Below are positions 16,790 to 24,911 of a DNA stretch of 64,000 nucleotides, piece by piece (the stretch's first letter is position 1; each line of letters starts with the position of its first letter). The stretch is from contig NZ_LMCX01000002.1 of NCBI RefSeq assembly GCF_001425665.1, forward strand, positions 248,001 through 312,000. The letters are read 5' to 3'. The stretch is from Yonghaparkia sp. Root332 (GTDB lineage Bacteria; Actinomycetota; Actinomycetes; Actinomycetales; Microbacteriaceae). Under the pieces are notes generated by a model. The model did no database searches, was not told where the DNA came from, and saw only the letters and a list, made by a program, of their open reading frames with translations. The position numbers were made by a program, and so were the translations under genes.

Positions 16790-18223
16790 GTGAGCGCGAA
16801 GCGTCCCGTCGATCTGAACGAGCTGCTGCCGCAGGTGATGACCGGTATCGACGGTCTGAAGGCGACCTACGGGAGCTGGGGCCAACATCCCTCGACCCAC
16901 GCCGACCCGGAGAAGGTGCACGCCGTCCTGGGCGAGCTCATCGAGCGCCTCGACGACAACTTCCCCTACTTCCACCCGCAGTACGCGGGCCAGATGCTCA
17001 AGCCCCCGCACCCCGTCGCGACCGCCGCGTACCTCGCGACGATGCAGCTCAACCCCAACAACCACTCGATCGACGCGAGCCGCGCGACGACCGCGATGGA
17101 GCACGAGGTGCTCGACCAGCTCGCGGCGATGTTCGACTACCCGGCCGAGTACATGGGCCACCTCACCTGGAGCGGCACGACCGCGAACCTCGAGGCGCTC
17201 TGGATCAGCCGCGAGATCGCGCCGGGCAAGGCGATCGCCCATTCGGCGGATGCTCACTACACGCACTCCCGGATGGGCGAGGTGCTCGGCATCGACACCG
17301 TGGGTATCCCGACCGACGCCGCGGGCCGGATGGAGCTCGAGGCGCTCGAGCGCGAGCTCGCGACCGGGCGCATCGGCGTCGTCGTCGCGACCCTCGGCAC
17401 GACGGGCCTCGGCGCGGTGGACCCGCTCGCCGACATCATCCCGCTCGCGCGGCGGTACGGCGCGCGTATCCACGTCGACACCGCCTACGGCGGGTTCTTC
17501 GCGATCATCGCCGACGAGCTCGCCCCGGAGACCGCGCGCCACTTCCGCGCGATCAAGGACGCGGACTCGGTCGTCGTCGACCCGCACAAGCACGGCCTGC
17601 AGCCCTACGGCTGCGGCGCGGTGCTGTTCAACGACCAGTCGATCCTTCGGTACTACCACCACGAGTCGCCCTACACGTACTTCGCGAGCACCGAGCGGCA
17701 CTTCGGCGAGATCCAGCTGGAGTGCTCGCGCGCGGGGGCGAGCGCGGCGGCGCTGTGGGCGACGCTGCGGGTCTTCCCGCTCACGAAGGAGGGGCTCGGC
17801 GGCATCGTGCTGCCCGGCTACCGCGCGGCGCAGCAGTGGCACGCGCTCATCGAGGAGTCGGACATCCTGCAGCCGTACCAGCGGCCCGAGATCGACATCA
17901 TCACCTACCTGCCGCGCGTCCGGTCGATGGCCGAGCTCGACCGCACGAGCCACGCGATCTTCGAGATGGCGGCCGACACGACGCGCCCGCAGCAGACGCA
18001 CCTCGCGACCTACGTCGTGAAGCCCGAGCAGCTGCGCGCCCGCGGCATCGACCTCGAGGTCGACGCGCCGACCGGCCGCATCATGCGCAGCGTGCTCATG
18101 AAGCCCGAGCACGAGCCGCTCATCCCCGAGATGCACCACCACGTGTCGATGTGGTCGCGCCGCGCCTACGCGGCGACCCACGACGGCGCGTCCCCCGCGA
18201 GCGAGGAGGCGCCCGTCGGCTGA
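16790..18223 (+). CDS. group II pyridoxal-phosphate-dependent amino-acid decarboxylase
   Basis: 477 residues from GTG 16790, which has GAAGGAG 7 bases upstream; the frame is open further 5' but enters the promoter. PLP-lysine in VVDPHKHGLQPYG (Lys267), cofactor-stacking His in ADAHYTHSRMGEV, and DTAYGGFF for the ring-nitrogen Asp. The N-terminal PHPVATAAYLATMQLNPNNH follows the tyrosine/aspartate/glutamate decarboxylase family, and the length fits. The substrate is not settled; an aromatic amino acid is the nearest analogy. The stop codon is the loop of a perfect 15-bp hairpin. Confidence 0.88.
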   Translation: MSAKRPVDLNELLPQVMTGIDGLKATYGSWGQHPSTHADPEKVHAVLGELIERLDDNFPYFHPQYAGQMLKPPHPVATAAYLATMQLNPNNHSIDASRATTAMEHEVLDQLAAMFDYPAEYMGHLTWSGTTANLEALWISREIAPGKAIAHSADAHYTHSRMGEVLGIDTVGIPTDAAGRMELEALERELATGRIGVVVATLGTTGLGAVDPLADIIPLARRYGARIHVDTAYGGFFAIIADELAPETARHFRAIKDADSVVVDPHKHGLQPYGCGAVLFNDQSILRYYHHESPYTYFASTERHFGEIQLECSRAGASAAALWATLRVFPLTKEGLGGIVLPGYRAAQQWHALIEESDILQPYQRPEIDIITYLPRVRSMAELDRTSHAIFEMAADTTRPQQTHLATYVVKPEQLRARGIDLEVDAPTGRIMRSVLMKPEHEPLIPEMHHHVSMWSRRAYAATHDGASPASEEAPVG

Positions 18224-18238
18224 GCCGACGGGCGCCTC
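18206..18238. terminator. perfect hairpin terminator with the TGA stop as its loop
   Basis: Arms GAGGCGCCCGTCGGC (18206-18220) and GCCGACGGGCGCCTC (18224-18238) pair perfectly over 15 bp; the three-base loop is the decarboxylase TGA. It also lies beyond the end of the convergent gene at 18255 and can act both ways. A T-tract is absent, as usual at this GC content. Confidence 0.8.
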
Positions 18239-18254
18239 GGGGAATCGCTGAGCG

Positions 18255-19160
18255 CTAGTTCTCGTCCTGCGGGTCGATCCGGTCGCGGACGTTCTGCGCG
18301 GGCATGGGCGGCGGCGCGCCGTCGTCCCCCGGAGCCGACGGGCTCTCGCCGCTGCGACGCTCGACGACGAACGCCTGCGTCGGCACCGGGTCGCTCTCGC
18401 GCGCGTCGATCTCGCCGCCGGGGCTCGAGGTCGTGGTGGTGAGCCGCGGGGCGAACGGCGTCGAGACGACGAGGGGCGTTCCGGCGTTGGGGGGAGTGAC
18501 GGGGGGCTCGTCGTGCGACATGGGGCCCACCGCGGTCGCCGCGTCGCTCGCCGGGGGTGCCGCGGTCGTCGAGACGACCGGTGTCACGGCGGCGGTCTCG
18601 CGCTCGGGCGTCCGCTCGGCCTCCCAGCGCGCCTGATCGGCGACGAGCTGCTGCTCGGCCGGGTCGGCCTCGTACTTCCAGCGCTCGAGGTCGGCGCCGA
18701 AGAGCTTCTTCGCCTGGCGGGGCTTCTCGCTCCACGCGATGAGGCGGTCGCGGTACTCGGCGAGGGTCTGCTGGGCCTGGAAGGAGAAGCCGGCGGAGTT
18801 CCGCTTCATGTCCTCCAGCTGGTGGGCGGCCCAGTTCGCGGCGAGCGCAGCGCCGGGCACCGGGAGCAGGCGGATGCGCGTCTCGGCCTCGCCGATGAGG
18901 TGGTCGACCTGCACGCGCTCGATCGTGCCGATCGCGTTCCAGCCGGCGGCCTTGCGGCCGGCGAGCACGAGCGCCTGCACCGCGGCGGTGAGGGCGTCGC
19001 GGTTGTACTGCGCGATCACGCGCTTGGTCGAACCGCGACCGATGAGACCGGCGATGATGCCGGAGACGATGATCGCGATCGCGGGGATGATCGTGCTCGC
19101 GGTCACGCGCCGACCCTCCGGCGAGCCGAGCCAGTCGAGGATGCCGTTAACCCATTCCAT
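18255..19160 (-). CDS. hypothetical membrane-anchored protein with Pro/Thr-rich tail
   Basis: 301 residues. One membrane helix near the N-terminus (STIIPAIAIIVSGIIAGLIG), a helical soluble domain with DALTAAVQALVLAGRKAAGW and EAETRIRLLPVPGAALAA, then from about 185 a low-complexity Thr/Pro/Ala-rich tail. I do not recognise the family beyond similar actinobacterial hypotheticals. A TAGCCT -10 box (19167-19172) lies 6 bases before the ATG. Tail composition suggests an unstructured cytoplasmic extension. Confidence 0.75.
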   Translation of the reverse strand: MEWVNGILDWLGSPEGRRVTASTIIPAIAIIVSGIIAGLIGRGSTKRVIAQYNRDALTAAVQALVLAGRKAAGWNAIGTIERVQVDHLIGEAETRIRLLPVPGAALAANWAAHQLEDMKRNSAGFSFQAQQTLAEYRDRLIAWSEKPRQAKKLFGADLERWKYEADPAEQQLVADQARWEAERTPERETAAVTPVVSTTAAPPASDAATAVGPMSHDEPPVTPPNAGTPLVVSTPFAPRLTTTTSSPGGEIDARESDPVPTQAFVVERRSGESPSAPGDDGAPPPMPAQNVRDRIDPQDEN

Positions 19161-19229
19161 GGCCGCAGGCTACCCCTGGGGCGGTGCGGGCCTCGGGTCC
19201 GCCACACCTGCGCCGAGCATCCGGACCGA

Positions 19230-20180
19230 TCACCGCACGGTCGTGATGGGTCCCGTCGTGAGCGCGAGGTCGGCGTCGACGACCTTCCCGACGCGCGCGG
19301 TCTGGGCGAGGATGATCCCCGCGAGCACGACCGCGGCTCCGATGATCTGCACGAGGTCGAGGGTCTCGCCGAGCCAGGCCCACGCCACGGCGAAGGCGAA
19401 GATGACCTCGGAGGAGGCGACGATGCCCGCCGCCGTGGCGGGCAGGTGCCGGAGGGCGGCGAGGCTCAGCAGGAACGGGGCGAAGGTTCCGAGGATGACG
19501 TTCCACAGCAGCGGCAGCCACATCGGCACCTCGAGCGAGCCGTGGGCGCCGCCGAGGTCGACGGGGGTCGCGAAGACGCCCGGGTCGAGCTCCCACCAGC
19601 CGCTCACGAACGACCAGAACACGGTCGCGATGAGCATCGTCCAGAACGACACCGCGAGCGCCGAGGTCTTCGCGACCTGCCGCTCGCCGATGAGGAAGTA
19701 CAGGGCGAGGCAGACGGCGGCGGCGATCGCGAGGATCACCCCGAGCGCGTCGAGGGTGCTGGCCCAGACGCGCGCGACGACGGCGAGGCCGGCGAGCACG
19801 AGCACGATCGCGATCCACAGCCGCGTCTTCACCTGCTCCTTGAAGAAGAAGTAGGCCACGAGCGCGACCATGAGCACCGCCGTGTACTCCAGCAGCAGGG
19901 CGATGCCGACGGGCAGGCGCTGCACGGCCGCCGCGTAGGTCGCCTGCAGCAGCGCGACACCGACGATGCCGAGCACGATCATGATCGGCCACTGCCGGCG
20001 GGGGAGCCGGAAGGCGGCGCGATCGATCGCCAGCAGCACGAGGCCGGCCACGAGGGCCGTGCCCAGCAGCCGGAACTGCGTGACCTGGGCGGGGCTCAGC
20101 CCGGCCTCCATGGTGATCTTGGTGACGCTGCCGTTCGCGCCGAACAGCACCGCGGCCGCGAGGGCGAGGAGGTAGCCCAC
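19230..20180 (-). CDS. EamA/DMT family transporter
   Basis: 316 residues with ten predicted helices in two EamA repeats, opening LLALAAAVLFGANGSVTKIT (marking the first helix) and with the second-repeat LGTFAPFLLSLAALRHLPAT and EVIFAFAVAWAWLGETL. Drug/metabolite exporters of this type usually release amino acids or metabolites. GTG start directly abuts the aldo/keto reductase stop (TGA-GTG), so the two form an operon. Substrate unknown. Confidence 0.9.
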   Translation of the reverse strand: MGYLLALAAAVLFGANGSVTKITMEAGLSPAQVTQFRLLGTALVAGLVLLAIDRAAFRLPRRQWPIMIVLGIVGVALLQATYAAAVQRLPVGIALLLEYTAVLMVALVAYFFFKEQVKTRLWIAIVLVLAGLAVVARVWASTLDALGVILAIAAAVCLALYFLIGERQVAKTSALAVSFWTMLIATVFWSFVSGWWELDPGVFATPVDLGGAHGSLEVPMWLPLLWNVILGTFAPFLLSLAALRHLPATAAGIVASSEVIFAFAVAWAWLGETLDLVQIIGAAVVLAGIILAQTARVGKVVDADLALTTGPITTVR

Positions 20181-21188
20181 TCAGCTCCTCGAACCGGTGC
20201 CGTGCACGGCGTGGGGCTCGATCGCGGCGATCTCGTCGACCGTGAGCGCGTCGCCGTGCAGCGCGTCGAGGCTGTTGTCGAGCTGGCGCACGCTGCTCGC
20301 GCCGATGAGGGCGCTCGTCACCTGCGGGTGCCGCAGCACCCAGAGCAGCGCGAGCTGCGCGAGCGACTGTCCGCGCGCCTCGGCGATCGCGTTCAGGGCG
20401 CGGGCCCGTTCGAGGTAGGCGTCGTCGATGTTGTCCTCGCTGATCCAGCGGCCCTCCGACGCGCGCGAGCCCGCGGGCACGCCGTCGAGGTACCGGTTCG
20501 TCAGCAGTCCCTGCGCGAGCGGCGAGAAGACGATGCTGCCGATCCCGGTCTCGGCGATCGCGTCCAGCAGCCCCTCCTCCATGCGCCGGTCGAACATGTT
20601 GTAGCGCGGCTGGTGGATGAGCAGCGGCACGCCGAGCTCGCCGAGGATCCGGTGCGCCTCGCGCGTCTGCGCCGCGTCGTAGTTCGAGATGCCCGCGTAG
20701 AGCGCCTTGCCGCTCTGCACGGCGGTCGCCAGGGCGCCCATGGTCTCCTCGAGCGGCGTCTCGGGGTCGGGCCGGTGGCTGTAGAAGATGTCGACGTAGT
20801 CGAGGCGCATGCGCGTCAGGCTCTGGTCGAGCGAGCTCAGCAGGTACTTGCGCGACCCCCACTCGCCGTAGGGGCCGGGCCACATGTAGTAGCCGGCCTT
20901 CGTGGAGATGACGAGCTCGTCGCGGTAGGGCAGGAAGTCGTCGCGCAGGATGCGCCCGAAGTTCGACTCGGCGCTGCCATCCGGCGGGCCGTAGTTGTTC
21001 GCGAGGTCGAAGTGGGTCACGCCGCGGTCGAAGGCGCGGCGCAGAATGGCGCGCTGCGTCTCGATCGGCCGGTCGTCGCCGAAGTTGTTCCAGAGGCCGA
21101 GCGAGATGCGCGGCAGCCTCAGGCCGCTGCGCCCGACGCGGGCGTACTCGAGCTGCTCGTAGCGGTCGTCGGCGGCGATGTGCGGCAT
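20181..21188 (-). CDS. aldo/keto reductase (YghZ / glyceraldehyde-3-phosphate reductase type)
   Basis: 335 residues: Tyr of NYGPPDGSAE and Asp of THFDLANNYG are catalytic, Lys in VISTKAGYYMWPGPYG, His in IFYSHRPDPETPLEE. GPYGEWGSRKYLLSSLDQSL is typical of the YghZ/KvBeta-like group that uses NADPH to reduce methylglyoxal or L-glyceraldehyde 3-phosphate. TAGAGT (21195-21200) 6 bases before the ATG predicts a leaderless mRNA. Operon with the EamA exporter. Confidence 0.92.
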   Translation of the reverse strand: MPHIAADDRYEQLEYARVGRSGLRLPRISLGLWNNFGDDRPIETQRAILRRAFDRGVTHFDLANNYGPPDGSAESNFGRILRDDFLPYRDELVISTKAGYYMWPGPYGEWGSRKYLLSSLDQSLTRMRLDYVDIFYSHRPDPETPLEETMGALATAVQSGKALYAGISNYDAAQTREAHRILGELGVPLLIHQPRYNMFDRRMEEGLLDAIAETGIGSIVFSPLAQGLLTNRYLDGVPAGSRASEGRWISEDNIDDAYLERARALNAIAEARGQSLAQLALLWVLRHPQVTSALIGASSVRQLDNSLDALHGDALTVDEIAAIEPHAVHGTGSRS

Positions 21189-21282
21189 GCCGTCACTCTA
21201 CTGGCCGGCCCGCGACCATCGAACCGATTCGATCGGGGCGGATGCTCGGCTCGCGCCCCGCACGCCCGCCTACGATGGCGGC

Positions 21283-21810
21283 ATGCGAACCTTCCATCTC
21301 GCCGGCGGATGCTTCTGGTGCCTCGACGCCGTCTACCGCGTCCTCGACGGCGTCCACGATGTCGTCTCCGGCTACACCGGCGGCACCGTTCCGCACCCGT
21401 CCTATGAGGCGGTCTGCACGGGCACGACGGGTCACGCCGAGGCCGTCAGGGTCGTCTTCGACCCGGAGGTGATCCCCGCCGACGTCATCCTCGACGTCTT
21501 CTTCACCCTCCACGATCCGCGTCAGCTGAACCGCCAGGGCAACGACGTCGGCACGCAGTACCGCTCGGCGATGTACTACGCCGACGAGGAGGAGAAGGCG
21601 CTCTTCGAGGCCGCGCGCGACCGCGCCGACGGCTACTGGGAGGGCGGCCTCGTCACCGAGATCACGCCGCTGGGCGAGTGGTACGACGCCGAGGACTACC
21701 ACCAGGACTTCTTCGCCAAGAACCCCGGCCAGGGCTACTGCCTCGCCGTCGCGCTGCCGAAGGTCAACAAGATCCGCTCCTCCTACGCGCCGTACGTCCG
21801 AGCCTCCTGA
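21283..21810 (+). CDS. msrA: peptide methionine (S)-S-oxide reductase
   Basis: 175 residues opening TFHLAGGCFWCLDAVYR, the MsrA catalytic GCFWC, followed by SGYTGGTVPHPSYEAVC and FFTLHDPRQLNRQGNDVGTQ split around the conserved NRQGNDVGTQYRS. It repairs methionine-S-sulfoxide. Start at 21283 has TACGAT (21271-21276) 6 bases upstream; the longer frame to 21178 would run into the divergent reductase. Length is typical. Confidence 0.96.
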   Translation: MRTFHLAGGCFWCLDAVYRVLDGVHDVVSGYTGGTVPHPSYEAVCTGTTGHAEAVRVVFDPEVIPADVILDVFFTLHDPRQLNRQGNDVGTQYRSAMYYADEEEKALFEAARDRADGYWEGGLVTEITPLGEWYDAEDYHQDFFAKNPGQGYCLAVALPKVNKIRSSYAPYVRAS

Positions 21811-21828
21811 GCGCTCGCCCGAGAGGGC

Positions 21829-21857
21829 TCGACACGGGGTCAGTGGAGGCGTAGCGT
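21829..21857 (+). promoter_or_regulatory. candidate promoter of the 69-residue gene
   Basis: TCGACA (21829-21834), a 17-base spacer and TAGCGT (21852-21857) approximate a sigma-70 promoter ahead of the GGAAGGAG ribosome binding site at 21888. Confidence 0.4.
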
Positions 21858-21901
21858 CGGCGGCGCACGGCGCGAGCGCGCCGCTCGGAAGGAGCTCGAC
21901 G

Positions 21902-22111
21902 ATGAGCATGACCACCGGAACGCAGACCTGGGTCGCCGCCGGCCCCGCCGGCACGGTCGGGTCGATCCACCGCGAGGGGGAGGCCTTCCTCGTCCGGGTG
22001 CGGATGGAGAGCGAGGCTCGAGGGCCGTACCCCACGCTGGAGGCCGCGAAGCGGGCGCTGCACGCGACGCTCGGGCCCGGCGCGGAGCGGCCCGACTTCC
22101 GCGAGCACTAG
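21902..22111 (+). CDS. small hypothetical protein
   Basis: 69 residues. A strong GGAAGGAG ribosome binding site precedes the ATG. The sequence (TWVAAGPAGTVGSIHREGEAF split, YPTLEAAKRALHATLG) looks like one small beta-sheet followed by a helix, as in short DUF-type proteins that pair a beta-hairpin with an AAKRAL helix. Own promoter predicted. Function unknown; coding is supported by the ribosome binding site and codon bias. Confidence 0.65.
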   Translation: MSMTTGTQTWVAAGPAGTVGSIHREGEAFLVRVRMESEARGPYPTLEAAKRALHATLGPGAERPDFREH

Positions 22112-22150
22112 TCGATCGAGCGCTCCGCCCGGTCGACCGGCGGTGCCGGG

Positions 22151-22651
22151 TCACGCCGGGCGAGCGTACTGGGATCCGTCGCGGCGCCGCTCGATCAGAT
22201 CGGCGTCGACGAGGTAGCGCCGCGGGGCGGCGCGGTCCTCGAAGATCGCCGCGAGCCGCTCGGTCACCGTCGCCTCGTCAGCGAGCTCGCCGACCCCGAC
22301 GGCCCGATCGGCCGCCCACGCCATCACCTCGGCGCGATCGCTCGCCCCGGACGGCCCGTGCTCGATGCGCCCGTCGTGCACGAAGCGCGCGATGCCCGTC
22401 GGGCGGTCGACCGGAGCGGCGCGCAGCAGCTCCCGGAAGACCTCGGTGCGCGCCTCGAGGCGGCCCTCGTGCTCGCGCGCGAGTCCGGAGGCCGTGAGCA
22501 CCCGGACGACCCGTGCGCGCTTCGTTGGCGGCAGCGCGGCGAGCTGCTCGGCCGCGTCGCCGCCGGCGAGAAGCGCACCGACGATCGGTCGCGCATCGTC
22601 ATCGGCGAGCGCGGCGACGATCGGTCGCCACTCTGCGGCGGGCTTCGTCAT
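22151..22651 (-). CDS. DUF2087 domain protein
   Basis: 166 residues. The C-terminal half matches DUF2087: RPTGIARFVHDGRIEHGPSG, then TVTERLAAIFEDRAAPRRYL and the closing DLIERRRDGSQYARP, a winged-helix-like module often fused to ArsR or phosphatase domains. The N-terminal half (VAALADDDARPIVGALLAGG) resembles a winged-helix domain. Possibly a transcription factor; no ligand site seen. It converges on the small gene at 21902. Confidence 0.8.
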   Translation of the reverse strand: MTKPAAEWRPIVAALADDDARPIVGALLAGGDAAEQLAALPPTKRARVVRVLTASGLAREHEGRLEARTEVFRELLRAAPVDRPTGIARFVHDGRIEHGPSGASDRAEVMAWAADRAVGVGELADEATVTERLAAIFEDRAAPRRYLVDADLIERRRDGSQYARPA

Positions 22652-22732
22652 GACTTCTCCTGTCGAGCCAGCATGCCAGGGCCCTCCGCCCGGGGTCGAG
22701 CGGAGGGCCGCGGGAGCGGTCGGGCGACCGCG

Positions 22733-23416
22733 TCAGACGCGAGCGCCTCCCGCGGTCGCGGGGAGGGCGTCGCCGACGCCGGGGTCTGCGGTTGCGGGCG
22801 CGGGCATCCGCACGCCCCTGATCGTCAGCCAGAGACCGAGCGAGAGCTCCCAGGCCGCGATCGGCAGTGCCGTGAGGGCTCCGACGACGGAGAGCTGATC
22901 CCACGCGCCGAGCACGACGCCGAAGGAGCTCGCGAGCAGCAGCGGAGCTCCGATGAGACCGATGAGCGGGATCACGCGCGGCACGAGGCGGCCGCGCAGC
23001 ATGACCGTGCCGAGCAGCGCCGCGTTGATCGAGGCCATGAAGGCAGGGCCGAGCAGGAACGCGGCGTCGTGCAGCTCGATGAGCACCGATGCGCCCTCCG
23101 AGTCGGGGCCGAGCTCGATGAGGGCCAGGAGCGCGATCGCGCCCGACAGGATCATGCCGGCCTCGACCGTGCGCGAGGCGACGAAGCCGATCGCCAGCGG
23201 CTCGCTGACGCGCCGCGCGATCGGGTGCAGGGCCACGGCGGTGCCGATGCACGTGAACGCGAGCGCGATCTCGAGCGCGGTGCCGACCGCGGCCTGCGCG
23301 AGCTGCGGCTCGCCCGCGAGGATCGGCGTCTTGAGCGCGAGGGCGGGGAAAGAGGTGGCGAAGGTCGCCAGGTAGAGGATTCCGGCCCACAGGGCGAGGC
23401 GGCGGTCGGGGGTCAT
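22733..23416 (-). CDS. DUF4386 family membrane protein
   Basis: 227 residues, six membrane helices, with the DUF4386 pattern (LALWAGILYLATFATSFPA; ELHDAAFLLGPAFMASINA; GRLVPRVIPLIGLIGAPLLL). Function of the family is unknown. It is divergent from a TetR regulator and its promoter region contains a perfect 19-bp palindrome, so it is very likely the regulator's target. Start ATG at 23416; longer frames read through the operator and are rejected. Confidence 0.85.
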   Translation of the reverse strand: MTPDRRLALWAGILYLATFATSFPALALKTPILAGEPQLAQAAVGTALEIALAFTCIGTAVALHPIARRVSEPLAIGFVASRTVEAGMILSGAIALLALIELGPDSEGASVLIELHDAAFLLGPAFMASINAALLGTVMLRGRLVPRVIPLIGLIGAPLLLASSFGVVLGAWDQLSVVGALTALPIAAWELSLGLWLTIRGVRMPAPATADPGVGDALPATAGGARV

Positions 23417-23434
23417 GAGGGCCTTCCGGGTCTG

Positions 23435-23453
23435 AGGTGTACGGCGTACACCT
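23435..23453. promoter_or_regulatory. TetR operator, primary site
   Basis: AGGTGTACGGCGTACACCT is a perfect palindrome with one central base. It lies 18 bases before the DUF4386 start on the minus strand. Confidence 0.75.
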
Positions 23454-23469
23454 GTCGTCTCCCGAGCAT

Positions 23470-23488
23470 AGGCGTACGCTGTACACCG
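23470..23488. promoter_or_regulatory. TetR operator, second imperfect site
   Basis: AGGCGTACGCTGTACACCG repeats the operator pattern with a few changes, 15 bases before the tetR start codon and 35 bases centre to centre from the first site; probably used for autoregulation. Confidence 0.6.
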
Positions 23489-23503
23489 GTCAAGGAGGAT
23501 GCC

Positions 23504-24205
23504 ATGGACGGAACGTCGCGCGGACGACGGGGGAGCACCCCGGGGCGTGAACGACTCGACCGCTCCCGAGTGGTCGGGGCCGCCGTCGCGCTCGCCGACC
23601 GCGACGGCCTCGACGCGGTCAGCATGCGCCGCCTCGCCGACGAGCTCGGGGTCGTTCCCATGGCGCTCTACAAGCACGTCGCCGACAAGCGCGATCTCGT
23701 CGCCGGGATGATCGACAGCGTCGTCGCCGGCTACCCGCGGCCCGCATCCGGCGAGCCCTGGTCGTCGGCTGTCCGCACGCGCGTCCTCGGCGCGCGCGCC
23801 GCGCACCTCGCTCACCCGTGGCTCCGACCCGCGATCGAGTCGGCGACCGCTCCCAGTCCCGTCGTGCTCGCCCACATGGATGCGCTCGTCGGCGACCTCG
23901 TCTCGGGAGGGCTCTCGTACGACCTCGCGCACCACGCGATGCACGCCCTCGGGCATCGCATCTGGGGGTTCAGCCCCGAGGCCTTCTCGACCCCTGCCGC
24001 GCCGGGCGAGGGGGCCGATCCGGTCCCCGATCCCGAGCGGCTCGCGGCGCTCGCCCGAGCCTTCCCGCACATCGCAGGCGTCGCGGCCGAGCAGCAGCGG
24101 CGCCACCCGGCCGGGTGCGACGAGCAGTTCGAGTTCTCCTTCACGCTCGACCTGCTGCTGGCGGCCTTCGCCCGGCTGCACGAGGCGGGGTGGCAGTCGA
24201 GCTGA
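23504..24205 (+). CDS. TetR/AcrR family transcriptional regulator
   Basis: 233 residues from ATG 23504 with AAGGAGG 5 bases upstream. N-terminal helix-turn-helix: RLDRSRVVGAAVALADRDGL then MRRLADELGVVPMALYKHV (recognition helix) and KRDLVAGMIDSVV. The rest matches the TetR_C tetracycline-repressor-like C-terminal domain. Two copies of a GTGTAC-type palindrome separate it from the DUF4386 membrane gene, the expected arrangement of a repressor controlling itself and a divergent membrane protein. Ligand unknown. Confidence 0.92.
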   Translation: MDGTSRGRRGSTPGRERLDRSRVVGAAVALADRDGLDAVSMRRLADELGVVPMALYKHVADKRDLVAGMIDSVVAGYPRPASGEPWSSAVRTRVLGARAAHLAHPWLRPAIESATAPSPVVLAHMDALVGDLVSGGLSYDLAHHAMHALGHRIWGFSPEAFSTPAAPGEGADPVPDPERLAALARAFPHIAGVAAEQQRRHPAGCDEQFEFSFTLDLLLAAFARLHEAGWQSS

Positions 24206-24297
24206 CCGCTCGTCCCCAGCCGGTCACGGGCTCGACGGTCTCCACGGGGCGAGTCCGTCGGCGCTCGACCCCGCGCTCCGGCAGGCATTCTCGCTGC

Positions 24298-24334
24298 GGG
24301 CGCCGGCGCTCTCCGGCACGAACCGCCGGCGCCC
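24298..24334. terminator. hairpin between tetR and ssb
   Basis: GGGCGCCGGCG (24298-24308) and CGCCGGCGCCC (24324-24334) pair perfectly over 11 bp around a 15-base loop. It could end the tetR transcript or form part of the ssb leader. Confidence 0.45.
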
Positions 24335-24364
24335 ACCCGACATCGAAGACGTCAGGAGGACGCC

Positions 24365-24841
24365 ATGACCGACACCATCACCCTCACGGGGCTCGTCGCC
24401 ACGACCCCGCGCCACATCGTCACGAGCGAGGGTCTCGCGATCACCTCGTTCCGGCTCGCGAGCAATCAGCGCCGGTTCGATCGCGCCCAGAACGCGTGGG
24501 TGGACGGCGACACGAACTGGTACACCATCACGAGCTTCCGCCAGCTCGGCGCCCACGTCGCGAGCTCGGTGCACAAGGGTGAGCGCGTCATCGTCTCGGG
24601 CCGGGTGCGCATCCGCGACTGGACGAGCGGCGAGAGGAACGGCACCACGATCGAGATCGACGCCGAGGCCGTGGGCCACGACCTCACGTGGGGCCGCTCG
24701 AGCTTCACGCGGAGCGTGATCGTCGGTCGCGGCCGCGACGACGCGGCGACGGATGCTCCGCCGGAGCAGCCCGAGCCCGTCGAGGTGCCCGACGACGCCT
24801 CGTCGCTCGAGCCGCGCGAACCGGCGGACGCGCCCTTCTGA
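24365..24841 (+). CDS. single-stranded DNA-binding protein
   Basis: 158 residues with one OB fold: TITLTGLVATTPRHI, ITSFRLASNQRRF, TNWYTITSFRQLG and KGERVIVSGRVRIRDW are the SSB strands and ssDNA-stacking aromatics. The acidic tail ends EPADAPF rather than the usual DDIPF, a slight variant of the partner-binding tip. The AGGAGG ribosome binding site is 6 bases from the ATG. No rpsF/rpsR neighbours, so this is probably a second, non-ribosomal-operon SSB (SsbB-like). Confidence 0.9.
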   Translation: MTDTITLTGLVATTPRHIVTSEGLAITSFRLASNQRRFDRAQNAWVDGDTNWYTITSFRQLGAHVASSVHKGERVIVSGRVRIRDWTSGERNGTTIEIDAEAVGHDLTWGRSSFTRSVIVGRGRDDAATDAPPEQPEPVEVPDDASSLEPREPADAPF

Positions 24842-24911
24842 CGAGGGAACCGCCCCGCGGCACCCCGCGGCCCGACGGAGCGCTCCGGCGCCCCGCGGGT
24901 CGCGCGGCCGC

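Noticed and set aside
22127-22141. Palindrome CCGGTCGACCGG between two convergent genes as terminator
   Set aside because: It has no loop and no extension, so a stable hairpin is unlikely.
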